A stretch of DNA of 22,854 nt, from contig DATGXI010000104.1 of assembly GCA_035299065.1 (NCBI GenBank), positions 1-22,854 on the forward strand, in the 5' to 3' direction. This document shows, in pieces, positions 1-6,944 of this stretch. Made by a program: the position numbers and the translations under genes. Source of the DNA: DASPJQ01 sp035299065 (GTDB taxonomy: Bacteria > Bacteroidota > Bacteroidia > Flavobacteriales_D > UBA2798). Each line of letters begins with the position of its first letter. Within the stretch, counting starts at the first letter, position 1. The notes beneath the pieces were generated by a model that was not told the DNA's origin, did no database searches, and saw only the letters and a program-made list of their open reading frames with translations.

Positions 1-77
1 GTGAACTATTCAAACTATCGCCTGTAAAGCGAACCGGCTTAAAGGGGTTAAAACGCAATATTAAATTTTTGGATTAA
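1..77 (+). CDS. queG: QueG-like epoxyqueuosine reductase, C-terminal end only
   Basis: Only the last 24 codons are inside the window; the reading frame begins at base 3 and stops at TAA 75-77. The visible peptide ends LSPVKRTGLKGLKRNIKFLD. This matches the C-terminal signature I remember for QueG (an SPVKRT stretch followed by a GLKRN stretch), the cobalamin- and Fe-S-dependent enzyme that reduces epoxyqueuosine to queuosine in tRNA. None of the catalytic part can be seen, so the call rests on this short tail alone. The gene is convergent with the small gene at 74-256, and the two stop codons overlap on the four bases TTAA at 74-77. An unrelated protein with a similar basic tail is possible. 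Confidence 0.6.
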   Translation, partial: ELFKLSPVKRTGLKGLKRNIKFLD

Positions 78-256
78 GCACCAAAAACGTTTTGCAACAC
101 TTCAGGATACATTACGCCAAAGGTAACAAGGCACCAGTTTCGAAATGTTGCTATATCTTCTTTGCTAATACGCTTAAGGGACTTACGCAGTTCTTTCTCG
201 AATAAGTAGCGATCAAAACTAACCTTATGAAGAACCTGTTTACAGAAATCAAGCAT
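74..256 (-). CDS. Conserved hypothetical small cytoplasmic protein (60 aa)
   Basis: A 60-residue protein beginning MLDFCKQVLHKVSFDRYLFE, with no signal peptide or membrane segment. It looks helical, with a charged middle (FEKELRKSLKRISKEDIATF) and a C-terminal part containing WCLVTFG; cysteines are at residues 5 and 42. I recall very similar 60-65 aa orphan proteins with the same LFEKELRKSL core annotated as hypothetical in many Bacteroidota, and this is the main reason to accept so short a frame. The function is unknown. Two good TAnnTTTG promoter boxes lie 22 and 65 nt upstream of the ATG, which supports real expression. Its stop overlaps the stop of the convergent queG-like gene. Confidence 0.72.
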   Translation of the reverse strand: MLDFCKQVLHKVSFDRYLFEKELRKSLKRISKEDIATFRNWCLVTFGVMYPEVLQNVFGA

Positions 257-278
257 GCTTTTAATTTGTTTGGTAGGT

Positions 279-310
279 CAAATATATGCCTTTTTCCGAT
301 AAATGGTCAA
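279..310 (-). promoter_or_regulatory. Proximal promoter of the 60-aa gene
   Basis: Read on the minus strand, TTG (310-308) is followed after 21 bp by TATATTTG (286-279). This is an exact match to the Bacteroidota -7 consensus TAnnTTTG with an acceptable -33 spacing. The ATG of the small gene lies 22 nt downstream. Confidence 0.5.
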
Positions 311-321
311 TATAGAGCGCC

Positions 322-355
322 CAAATTTATTGCACAATGTTGATAAATTAACAAA
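322..355 (-). promoter_or_regulatory. Distal tandem promoter candidate of the 60-aa gene
   Basis: On the minus strand, TTTG (355-352) is followed after 22 bp by TAAATTTG (329-322), another exact TAnnTTTG box. It lies just behind the stop of the outer-membrane protein gene at 359, so it could also serve as a second start for the small gene, giving a leader of about 65 nt. Confidence 0.4.
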
Positions 356-358
356 TGT

Positions 359-1033
359 TTACTCTTCGTCTGTTGGCTCTTCAATGACCTCTTCTTTTTT
401 CTTAAAAATGTATGTAAAGCCTATGCTAAACAAGGTGTTGCGGGGCCCGTTGGTAAAGGCAAGCGTTTGGGAAGCAACCCCGGCAATGCTAACAATTGGT
501 AAAATGGAATAAGTGGCTGTTAAATGTACCATAAAATGTTGTCCCAACATTGTTCCTGCACCGGCAGTAAATGAGAAATCGGTTTTCTTGTAATTGTTAT
601 TGTACATTGACTGGATGGATACACCAGCAACACCGCGTTCGCTGCTATTAATTAAGTAGCCTGCATTTAACCCAACAATGGCACGAATGCTTTTTACTTT
701 AAGCCAATAATTGAAATTGAGTTCAGCATAATTTAAACGCACATTATATGCAGCAAAATCACCTTTCTCAGGATTCGGTGCTTTGAATGCACCTTTTTGA
801 CTGAACGCAAGCGCAAAATTAAATCGTCCGTCACGAAAGTAATCTACTTCATTGGTTCGGCCTATTGCAATGTATACACCTGGTTTTTGATAGGTGTATT
901 GGCCATAACCGGTATTGTCAGAGGCATTAAGCGCAGTTACAATAAATGTTTGCTGGGCACTTGAAAAAAAAGGAAAAAAGAAAAAAGGAAGATAAAAAAC
1001 CCATTTGCTTAATTGCTTCCTGTATTGTTTCAT
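359..1033 (-). CDS. Small outer-membrane beta-barrel protein, function unknown
   Basis: A 224-aa protein with a clear Sec signal peptide: basic start MKQYRKQLSK, then an aromatic core rich in phenylalanine, with likely cleavage after SSA near residue 26. The mature part has short alternating hydrophobic/polar segments rich in aromatic residues and glycine (for example YAELNFNYWLKV and FMVHLTATYSIL), as in 8- to 10-stranded outer-membrane barrels. The last strand-like segment (LFSIGFTYIF) is followed by a charged tail, KKKEEVIEEPTDEE, instead of ending on an aromatic residue. The gene starts 2 bp after the Omp28-type gene and is the last gene of that operon. The signal peptide is encoded by several 6-8 nt homopolymer runs. 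No specific family was recognised. Confidence 0.75.
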   Translation of the reverse strand: MKQYRKQLSKWVFYLPFFFFPFFSSAQQTFIVTALNASDNTGYGQYTYQKPGVYIAIGRTNEVDYFRDGRFNFALAFSQKGAFKAPNPEKGDFAAYNVRLNYAELNFNYWLKVKSIRAIVGLNAGYLINSSERGVAGVSIQSMYNNNYKKTDFSFTAGAGTMLGQHFMVHLTATYSILPIVSIAGVASQTLAFTNGPRNTLFSIGFTYIFKKKEEVIEEPTDEE

Positions 1034-1035
1034 GT

Positions 1036-2004
1036 TTACTCGTAATGAAAATGTCCTTCAACTACCTGTAACACTTCGTTTGTTGCAAAATCATAAACAA
1101 AGGCCACTGCCCTGAATTTTTTCGCAACAAAAGGTGGATGATTTTCACTTTCTATATTTTCATGTGTTGCATTTTTTAATTCAGCAATGCTGAAATCAAA
1201 TGCTTTTATCACTTTTGTTCCTGTTGCAACGGTTCCTGACGAAACCAAGATACCTGCACCACCGGGTACATTTGATAAACATCCCCTGAAAATGTGGCGG
1301 TGATAATAATTATCTATATCCGTTCCCAGGGTATAGGCATCGTCACCCACACCCATCGGACCATTTTTTTGCCAACTAATTAAACTGTCCTGTAATAAAT
1401 AAACCATTAGGTAATAGTCACCTGTCATATTTTCCAAAAACCATGAACGTACAGCAACTGTTCCATGATCAGCTGTTGAATCATAGGTGGCAACCATGTC
1501 AAGATTTACAACGTTTGGTTTTGCAAACTCAACATCGGCTGCAAGCCCCCAATCACTTTGATAAACCCAAACATCACCAGCATATGGAACGCGGTTCACG
1601 AGTGCCGCTGGCGTTCCGGGAAGTGTATTTGGACTAAGCATTACGTTTGCCAGGAAATTTCCTGAGGCAACTCTGTACTCATACAGGAACGAAGTGTCAG
1701 GCGACACGTTAGGGCTGCATTGACTGCCTTCATGTATGGAAACCACAACAAGGTGTTTTCCGGCAGTTTCATAGGCCGAATATAAACTACGCAGCGTTTT
1801 TGCACCACCGGGACACGGAGGACATTTTTGGCCGGTGAACTCTTCAACCATTACATGGCGAATGTTATTGGTATTTGTATCAGGAAAAATGGTATCTGAA
1901 ACCTCAACAAGGTCAGTTACTTCTTTATTTGGAAATTCAACCCTGTCACACGAAGTGAATGCGGTTAAACAAATTATAAATGCAAAAAACGACAGTATTT
2001 TCAT
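1036..2004 (-). CDS. Omp28-type outer-membrane lipoprotein with CPPC motif
   Basis: A 322-aa protein. Residues 1-18 are a lipoprotein signal peptide with a lipobox-like TSC, so Cys19 is the probable lipidated residue. The hallmark is residues 54-67, EEFTGQKCPPCPGG, with Cys61 and Cys64. This is the thioredoxin-like signature of the Omp28 family, named after Porphyromonas gingivalis Omp28. Further on, the protein has beta-rich segments (for example FAKPNVVNLDMVATYD and GDYYLMVYLLQDSLI) and ends in FVYDFATNEVLQVVEGHF. Omp28 proteins are surface or periplasm-facing lipoproteins of unsettled function; a redox role for the CPPC pair is inference. The gene lies 22 bp behind the DUF6029 barrel gene and 2 bp ahead of a small barrel gene, so the three are probably co-transcribed. 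Confidence 0.85.
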   Translation of the reverse strand: MKILSFFAFIICLTAFTSCDRVEFPNKEVTDLVEVSDTIFPDTNTNNIRHVMVEEFTGQKCPPCPGGAKTLRSLYSAYETAGKHLVVVSIHEGSQCSPNVSPDTSFLYEYRVASGNFLANVMLSPNTLPGTPAALVNRVPYAGDVWVYQSDWGLAADVEFAKPNVVNLDMVATYDSTADHGTVAVRSWFLENMTGDYYLMVYLLQDSLISWQKNGPMGVGDDAYTLGTDIDNYYHRHIFRGCLSNVPGGAGILVSSGTVATGTKVIKAFDFSIAELKNATHENIESENHPPFVAKKFRAVAFVYDFATNEVLQVVEGHFHYE

Positions 2005-2026
2005 ATAATTCTTTAAGCAAAGTTAA

Positions 2027-3694
2027 TTAAAAAGTACTAGAAATGCTAATGGATAGTCCTTTTGATGCAGGAACGGCACGGCAAATGCCGCCAACGCAAA
2101 ACAAACCGGCACGCTGGTTACCATATCCTACCGAAATACGGTTAGGCCCAAGGGTGTATGCAACGTTTACATAAGGGTAATGCAAACGGTCTTCTACATG
2201 TTTATTTCCGTAATTGTACTGATCAAGTGCTGAAAAATACCAGTGCGGTGAAATAGAATACTCAGCCACCACAGTTGCCCAGCTTCCCTGGTCTTGTTTT
2301 GTATACATATGTTGCAATTCCATGCGCAAATTGTGCCTGCGGTTGAATTTGTAATTCAATTCAGCAACACCAATGTGGGCAAATACGGTTCCTTTACCGG
2401 TTTTACCCTGTACAACTTCAATGTTATTTACAAGATATATATAAGTTAAAACGTATTTGAATTTATCAGTTAGTTTTTGCTTGATCTCAAAATTAAAATC
2501 GTTAAAATACATTTTATCGCCCGGCAAAAACCGTTTGTTTACCACATAGCCTAAACGCGTTGTACTGTCATCGTTCAATGCCGAAGTGTCGGTACTAAAC
2601 GCCAGTGAATAATTTGCGGTAAAAGTTACTCCGTATTTACCACCCAGTACTTTTCCTGCTTTACGCTTTACAATTAGTTCGGTTTGGGAGGCAAATTCAC
2701 CGTTTGGTTGCGAGGCATAAGGATAAAGTGTTGCGGCAAGGTTATAGGTGTGCGGACGGGTAAGTGCCGGCATAAAATTAATAAGGCTGTTTGTAAGGGT
2801 TTGGTTACGCTCACTGCGAAAGTTCATGTTGTCAATGTATTTAGCCGCAGTGGTAAAACCGAAACCTTTTTTGGCAAATGAATAAGAAGCATACAATGCC
2901 TCACCATTTTTATATACAAATTTATTGTCGGCCGAAGGGTCATTTATTTTGTAGGCATATTCAACCATAAAATTACTGGCTCCGTTTATTATGTTAATAC
3001 GACCCGACCATGCGCCAACATTAGCAGGAAGAATTAAATTGGGGTCGGTAGGATTTTGATATTTACTTACAAAACTGCCGCCAAAAATAAAATTGGTTTT
3101 TTTACCCTGGCGTGATGAATCACACAATTCATTTAGGTTAATTTCACCATCAACACCGCGCACAATTCCTTCGCTGTTTCCAAAAAACAAACGGTTATGA
3201 CCGTATACGGTTTTAATGTGCATGCCTTTAAACGGATTTATATTTACCCTGAACCCGTCCATGGCATTATCATACCCAAATAAAGGTTCATAATAACTCC
3301 TGAAGATTAAACCACTTCCAAACTGCTCGTAAAAGCTACCAACGGTAATGTCAAAAATTTCGTTCCTGTATTGTGCAAAACGGTATTTTATTCCTGAGCC
3401 ATTAAAACCCTGCGGGTATCCAAGTAAGGCGTTTAAGTATGCTTCATAACGTACACCTGCGGTAAATCCACCATTGCTGTAAAGAATATTGCCATAACCA
3501 TTAAAACGCATTTCGTCTTCAGGTTGAAATGCACTAAACGAACTATCGGTAAGATAGTATTGTGCATCTACCTGGAAGTTCCCATGAATCTGCCCACGAT
3601 CCAATGCGCTTTTTTCTTCCTGCGAAATTGAAACCTGAGATATTCCAAAAAATGCAATAGCCAGTAATGTTTTTTTACAACCCTGTGATACCAT
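2027..3694 (-). CDS. DUF6029-type outer-membrane beta-barrel protein
   Basis: A 555-aa protein. The N terminus (MVSQGCKKTLLAIAFFGISQ) is a signal peptide with cleavage around residue 25. The mature chain is a run of amphipathic, aromatic- and glycine-rich strands (GNFQVDAQYYLTDSSF, NGGFTAGVRYEAYLNALLG, VNVAYTLGPNRISVGYGNQR) and ends in phenylalanine (ISISSTF), the usual C-terminal signal of a large outer-membrane barrel. I recall this architecture from proteins labelled DUF6029 in Bacteroidota, often beside Omp28-type lipoproteins, as here. No ligand or substrate can be read from the sequence. A TATTTTTG box at 3725-3718 lies 23 nt upstream of the start, but has no good -33 partner. The gene opens the three-gene operon 3694 to 359; a terminator shields it from tlpA. 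Confidence 0.75.
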   Translation of the reverse strand: MVSQGCKKTLLAIAFFGISQVSISQEEKSALDRGQIHGNFQVDAQYYLTDSSFSAFQPEDEMRFNGYGNILYSNGGFTAGVRYEAYLNALLGYPQGFNGSGIKYRFAQYRNEIFDITVGSFYEQFGSGLIFRSYYEPLFGYDNAMDGFRVNINPFKGMHIKTVYGHNRLFFGNSEGIVRGVDGEINLNELCDSSRQGKKTNFIFGGSFVSKYQNPTDPNLILPANVGAWSGRINIINGASNFMVEYAYKINDPSADNKFVYKNGEALYASYSFAKKGFGFTTAAKYIDNMNFRSERNQTLTNSLINFMPALTRPHTYNLAATLYPYASQPNGEFASQTELIVKRKAGKVLGGKYGVTFTANYSLAFSTDTSALNDDSTTRLGYVVNKRFLPGDKMYFNDFNFEIKQKLTDKFKYVLTYIYLVNNIEVVQGKTGKGTVFAHIGVAELNYKFNRRHNLRMELQHMYTKQDQGSWATVVAEYSISPHWYFSALDQYNYGNKHVEDRLHYPYVNVAYTLGPNRISVGYGNQRAGLFCVGGICRAVPASKGLSISISSTF

Positions 3695-3798
3695 AAATGC
3701 GTTTGATAATGTGCAAACAAAAATAAGATTAAGAACTTACGTATGGTAACCTCTCATAAATAATGTTTGAAAATACAATACAGCAAAAAATCGGAAAT

Positions 3799-3827
3799 AA
3801 AAAAAGCCACTTTTATTAAAAGTGACT
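3799..3827 (-). terminator. Rho-independent terminator behind the TlpA-type gene
   Basis: On the minus strand, a perfect 10-bp stem (3827-3818 with 3814-3805, one G-U pair, 3-nt loop 3815-3817) is followed by a run of seven T (3805-3799). It lies 57 bp after the TlpA-type stop, so it separates that gene from the DUF6029 operon. Confidence 0.85.
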
Positions 3828-3883
3828 GATAATTAAGGGCTTATAACGCGTTTTAATTGCCTGATACGGGCAACTTTACAGCT

Positions 3884-4381
3884 TTATTTTGTAAGTTCTT
3901 TTATTTTCTCGTATAATTCTTCTTCATCACCCTCAGCATAACCGGTGTGTTCATAAACGATATTGCCTTTGCCATCAACAAGGAAAGTTGAAGGAGGATT
4001 ATTTACACCCAATGCACGTTTAAAATCGCTGTTTTCGTCAATGTAAACTTCAAAATCCCAGCCCTTGGCTGTTACCGTAGAAGCCACTCGGCCGCTTGAG
4101 CGCGCATCGTCAATTGAAATCGCAATTATTTTAACACCGGTTTCCTTTTGCCAGGTGCTGTATACTTCTGCAATATTATCAAGTTCCTTTTTACAAGGTG
4201 CGCACCATGTTGCCCAGAAATTAATGACCATGGGTTTACCATCATTCTTAAATTCTGAGGAACTTATTTTACCGCCATCAAGGGTTTTCATGGTAACATC
4301 AGGAACCTTTTTTTCGCCCGGAAGGGCTGAATAACTGCAAAGCGCAATAACAGCTGCTGCTATAAATAATATTCGTTTCAT
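3884..4381 (-). CDS. TlpA-type periplasmic thioredoxin (disulfide reductase)
   Basis: A 165-aa protein with an N-terminal signal peptide (MKRILFIAAAVIALCSYSA) and one thioredoxin-like domain over the rest. The active site is in residues 55-67, FWATWCAPCKKEL, with Cys60 and Cys63. The NPPSTFLVDGKGNIVY segment carries the cis-proline expected opposite the CxxC. Members of this TlpA/ResA-like family reduce specific disulfides in the periplasm, for example in cytochrome c maturation. The client here is unknown, and no cytochrome genes are nearby. The Cys15 region (IALC) is a poor lipobox, so a soluble or signal-anchored protein is more likely than a lipoprotein. It is flanked by terminators, so it is probably transcribed alone. 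Confidence 0.88.
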   Translation of the reverse strand: MKRILFIAAAVIALCSYSALPGEKKVPDVTMKTLDGGKISSSEFKNDGKPMVINFWATWCAPCKKELDNIAEVYSTWQKETGVKIIAISIDDARSSGRVASTVTAKGWDFEVYIDENSDFKRALGVNNPPSTFLVDGKGNIVYEHTGYAEGDEEELYEKIKELTK

Positions 4382-4399
4382 TTGGGTTTGGTTATCTAT

Positions 4400-4429
4400 T
4401 AAAATTAAAATCCGGGCTTCCTAGTTCAA
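4400..4429 (-). promoter_or_regulatory. Candidate promoter of the TlpA-type gene, inside the upstream terminator
   Basis: On the minus strand, TTG (4429-4427) is followed after 19 bp by TAATTTTA (4407-4400), one base off the TAnnTTTG consensus. The ATG is 18 nt downstream. The -33 element falls in the loop of the terminator hairpin of the preceding gene. Confidence 0.35.
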
Positions 4430-4451
4430 TAACTGTACCAAAAAGCCCGGA
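4401..4451 (-). terminator. Terminator behind the T9SS thioredoxin-like cargo
   Basis: A 9-bp GC-rich stem (TCCGGGCTT at 4411-4419 pairing with AAGCCCGGA at 4443-4451) encloses a loop with a smaller AGTT/AACT stem. On the minus strand it is followed by TTTTAATTTT. It lies 19 bp after the cargo gene's stop. The T tract is interrupted, so termination may be partial. Confidence 0.65.
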
Positions 4452-4469
4452 CTTAAAATAAAATTATAA

Positions 4470-5945
4470 TTACTTGATTATCTTAGCAATAGTTGACTTG
4501 TTGCCAACTGTTACATTCACGTAATATACACCGCTTTCGAATGCTGAAAAATCAACATCAATACGGTTTGTACCAGCAGCAGCATTGTATTGCTTTTGTG
4601 AAGCAAGTACCTGGCCAAGGCTGTTTGAAATGTTTACAGTGATATCACCAACTTCTGGCATCTCAACGCTAACAGTAGCTAAACCGCTAACTGGGTTAGG
4701 GAATACCTGAACACCAGCAAGGGCTTCAAGTTCGTTAACACCAATTGAAGCATCATTAGCAAATTTACGTGACTCAGTAGTAGTAAACACACCACCTGTT
4801 ACAATTGTAGTAGTACCGTACTTCACAACGTAGCTTCCTGCACCGTAACCAGCATTCATACCGTCACCGTAAGAGTCATTAATTTTGAAAGTATAACAAT
4901 CTGTTGGCAAAGTGTAGTTAGCAGGCGTTTGAGGATAAACACCATTAGCAGCCTGTAATGTATATGGACCACCAGATCCTACTGTAGTACCACCTGAATT
5001 TTTCAATGTCCAGGTAGTTTCATCACCATAACGGTCAGTGTTGATCTGAACAGTGATGTTTGCACTTGGAGCAAAGTTATAAGCAAGTGATTTGCTTAAT
5101 GTGTTGTCACTAGAAACTAAGTCACTTGTAGTAATAGTGATGTTAGCAGTAGCTGTTCCTGTTAAAGTAACTGAACCTAAGTTTACTTCTTCATAGTCAT
5201 ATGTAGCAAGGCTACCGGTCCATGCAAGAGGTCCTAATGTAGTAGCACCAATTGTTGCAGTAATTGAACATGAAGTTAATGTTGTAGTACCCATGTTTTG
5301 AAGGATGAATTTCACATCACTTGTTCCGCAAAACTCAGTTTCACCTGTATAAGAGTGAAGAGCTGCGTTGTTTCCTGCTGCTGCAGTTGAACAGTCACCA
5401 ACGTATGAGTTAAGGTTTGAAAGTGTACCAACTGAACCGGCAACACCTGAAACAATAACTGTACGGTTAGGACAAATTACATACATAACAGGGAAATAAG
5501 GAATTGATAAACCTGATGATGTAAATGAAGATGAAGTTGCAAGGTCAATAATTGGATAAGCAACGGTACCACCGTTTGTCCAGTCACCTTGTGAAGTACT
5601 ACCAGTACAGGCACCAGGACCAGTTAAACAGTCACCACCAGTTGATGGGTCACCCTCAACCCATAATACCATAGCATCGTTAGCTCCGGCCGGACCGTGA
5701 GCAGCGTAGAAGTTATCCAATGCATTTGTACCGTGGTATGACCAGCAAGGACCACACCATGCAGCAGATACATCAATAACTACCATTTTACCAGCATCAA
5801 GGTACGAGTATAGGTCCTGCGTATTTCCATTGATATCGGTTAGGGTAAAGTTGTTCACAAGCGTCCCAACGGGCGTTTGTGCAGTTGCATTAGCAGCAAC
5901 TAAAAGTGCCCCGCCTAATGCTAGTGTACGTAAATGTTTTTTCAT
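4470..5945 (-). CDS. T9SS-exported protein with thioredoxin-like domain and type A sorting tag
   Basis: A 491-aa multidomain secreted protein. Residues 1-23 are a signal peptide (ending ANATAQ). Residues 24-185 are a redoxin-like domain with the CxxC active site AAWCGPCWSYH (Cys64, Cys67) and extra cysteines at 106, 113, 158 and 185. Residues 190-290 look like a CARDB-type beta-sandwich. Residues 296-397 contain TDRYGDETTWTL and KINDSYGDGMNAGYG, a module I recall repeatedly in T9SS cargos. Residues 405-491 are a type A C-terminal sorting domain, with FPNPVSG, a GQVL turn and a final GVYYVNVTVGNKSTIAKIIK. It should cross the outer membrane through SprA, lose the tag and be attached or released. 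Its codon use looks biased (many GGT, GTT, GTA, ACT), possibly for high expression. The weak -7 box TAACTTTA lies at 5975-5968. A terminator follows. Confidence 0.85.
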   Translation of the reverse strand: MKKHLRTLALGGALLVAANATAQTPVGTLVNNFTLTDINGNTQDLYSYLDAGKMVVIDVSAAWCGPCWSYHGTNALDNFYAAHGPAGANDAMVLWVEGDPSTGGDCLTGPGACTGSTSQGDWTNGGTVAYPIIDLATSSSFTSSGLSIPYFPVMYVICPNRTVIVSGVAGSVGTLSNLNSYVGDCSTAAAGNNAALHSYTGETEFCGTSDVKFILQNMGTTTLTSCSITATIGATTLGPLAWTGSLATYDYEEVNLGSVTLTGTATANITITTSDLVSSDNTLSKSLAYNFAPSANITVQINTDRYGDETTWTLKNSGGTTVGSGGPYTLQAANGVYPQTPANYTLPTDCYTFKINDSYGDGMNAGYGAGSYVVKYGTTTIVTGGVFTTTESRKFANDASIGVNELEALAGVQVFPNPVSGLATVSVEMPEVGDITVNISNSLGQVLASQKQYNAAAGTNRIDVDFSAFESGVYYVNVTVGNKSTIAKIIK

Positions 5946-6073
5946 GTCTTTATAATTTTATTTGCCCTAAAGTTAGTGATTGAAACCGAATTCTGAGGCA
6001 ATATTTCAGCATAAAATTGGAATTCTAACATTTTTAACATGACAAATGCCAAATATCCTATCATTTTTTTACT

Positions 6074-6081
6074 TAAATTTG
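6074..6081 (+). promoter_or_regulatory. -7 box for the small T9SS cargo gene
   Basis: TAAATTTG at 6074-6081 is an exact TAnnTTTG box, 26 nt before the ATG at 6108. No convincing -33 TTG is seen. It lies downstream of the in-frame ATG at 6039, which argues that translation starts at 6108. Confidence 0.45.
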
Positions 6082-6107
6082 ACCACAACATTATTAACTG
6101 TATCAAC

Positions 6108-6845
6108 ATGAAACACTTTTTTACTCTTGCTTTTGCATGTTCTGTAACTTTATTATCTGCCCAAAGTAACCTTGAAATCAGGTCAGCTTCGGGTGTATTA
6201 CTTGATGGTACCACACAGGTTCACACCGGGTTGTCAACCGATTCAGAGGTTATAGCTGAAGGATATTATGTTCACAATACCAGTGGCTCTGCCATTGGAG
6301 TAAGGTGTAAGCGCGAAGAAATTTCGGTTGTAGCCAACACAGAAAACAATGTATGCTGGTCACTTTGCTCGGCTGATTATACCGCAGGCGATCAACCTAT
6401 TCTTATTGCCCCGGGCGGATCACTAAACATAAATGGTGGTGACTCCTTGAACGCTTTTTATATTCACTATAAGCCAGATGGTTATGCAGGTGTTTCGTTG
6501 TTTAAAGTTACATTCTATAACCCTTCGGTAGTTTCAGACACAGCTGTGTTTTACATACAGTTTGATGTTGCCCTTTCAGTTCATGATGTTGCGTCTAAGG
6601 CATTGAATATAAACGCTTATCCTAACCCGGCTAACAACTATATCAATATTGATGTGGAAAACCTTGGCGAAAAATCAACACTACACATTGTTGATGCATT
6701 AGGTGTGACTGTTAAAACTGCCACCCTGACTGGTGACAGTAACCTTAAGTTCAACACGTCTGACCTGCGTGCCGGTGTTTATTTCTACTCGTTAATCACC
6801 AATAACAAAACTGTTTTAACCCGCAGGATTGTAATTACCCGTTAA
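6108..6845 (+). CDS. Small T9SS type A cargo protein with a Cys-Trp motif domain
   Basis: A 245-aa protein starting at MKHFFTLAF, where a standard signal peptide begins; cleavage is likely after LSAQ (residue 19). An earlier in-frame ATG at 6039 would put 23 residues ahead of the signal peptide and precede the promoter box, so I reject it. Residues 20-158 are a beta-rich domain with Cys67, then NNVCWSLC (Cys83, Cys87) and YKPDGYAG near 121. I recall this pattern, with CW and a following cysteine plus a YxPxG turn, from many small uncharacterised T9SS cargos. Residues 166-245 are a type A sorting domain (NINAYPNPANNYINI through GVYFYSLITNNKTVLTRRIV). It is divergent from the thioredoxin-like cargo gene, separated by 162 bp. 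Its function is unknown. Confidence 0.85.
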   Translation: MKHFFTLAFACSVTLLSAQSNLEIRSASGVLLDGTTQVHTGLSTDSEVIAEGYYVHNTSGSAIGVRCKREEISVVANTENNVCWSLCSADYTAGDQPILIAPGGSLNINGGDSLNAFYIHYKPDGYAGVSLFKVTFYNPSVVSDTAVFYIQFDVALSVHDVASKALNINAYPNPANNYINIDVENLGEKSTLHIVDALGVTVKTATLTGDSNLKFNTSDLRAGVYFYSLITNNKTVLTRRIVITR

Positions 6846-6883
6846 AAAAACAACCGTTCCCTCAATAGGAACTAAATCATATT

Positions 6884-6918
6884 AAACCAGTATTGGATTC
6901 CCGGTACTGGTTTTTTTT
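6884..6918 (+). terminator. Rho-independent terminator after the small T9SS cargo
   Basis: A 13-bp stem with two G-U pairs (6884-6896 with 6901-6913), an ATTC loop, then T through 6918. It lies 38 bp after the stop. On the other strand only a short T run follows, so it could act weakly for the convergent sirtuin gene as well. Confidence 0.88.
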
Positions 6919-6944
6919 ATGGGTATAAATAAAATGCAGATTAC

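Noticed and set aside
6039..6107. An earlier ATG in frame with the small T9SS cargo
   Set aside because: It would add 23 residues before a complete signal peptide and lies upstream of the TAAATTTG box at 6074-6081.
5942..6214. A 90-codon open frame on the minus strand covering the divergent promoter region
   Set aside because: It overlaps the start of the small T9SS cargo gene and the whole intergenic region, reads as an unstructured sequence and has no signal or family resemblance.
6856..6872. Small GTTCC/GGAAC hairpin just after the small T9SS cargo stop
   Set aside because: It has only five base pairs and no T run; the strong terminator at 6884-6918 accounts for termination.
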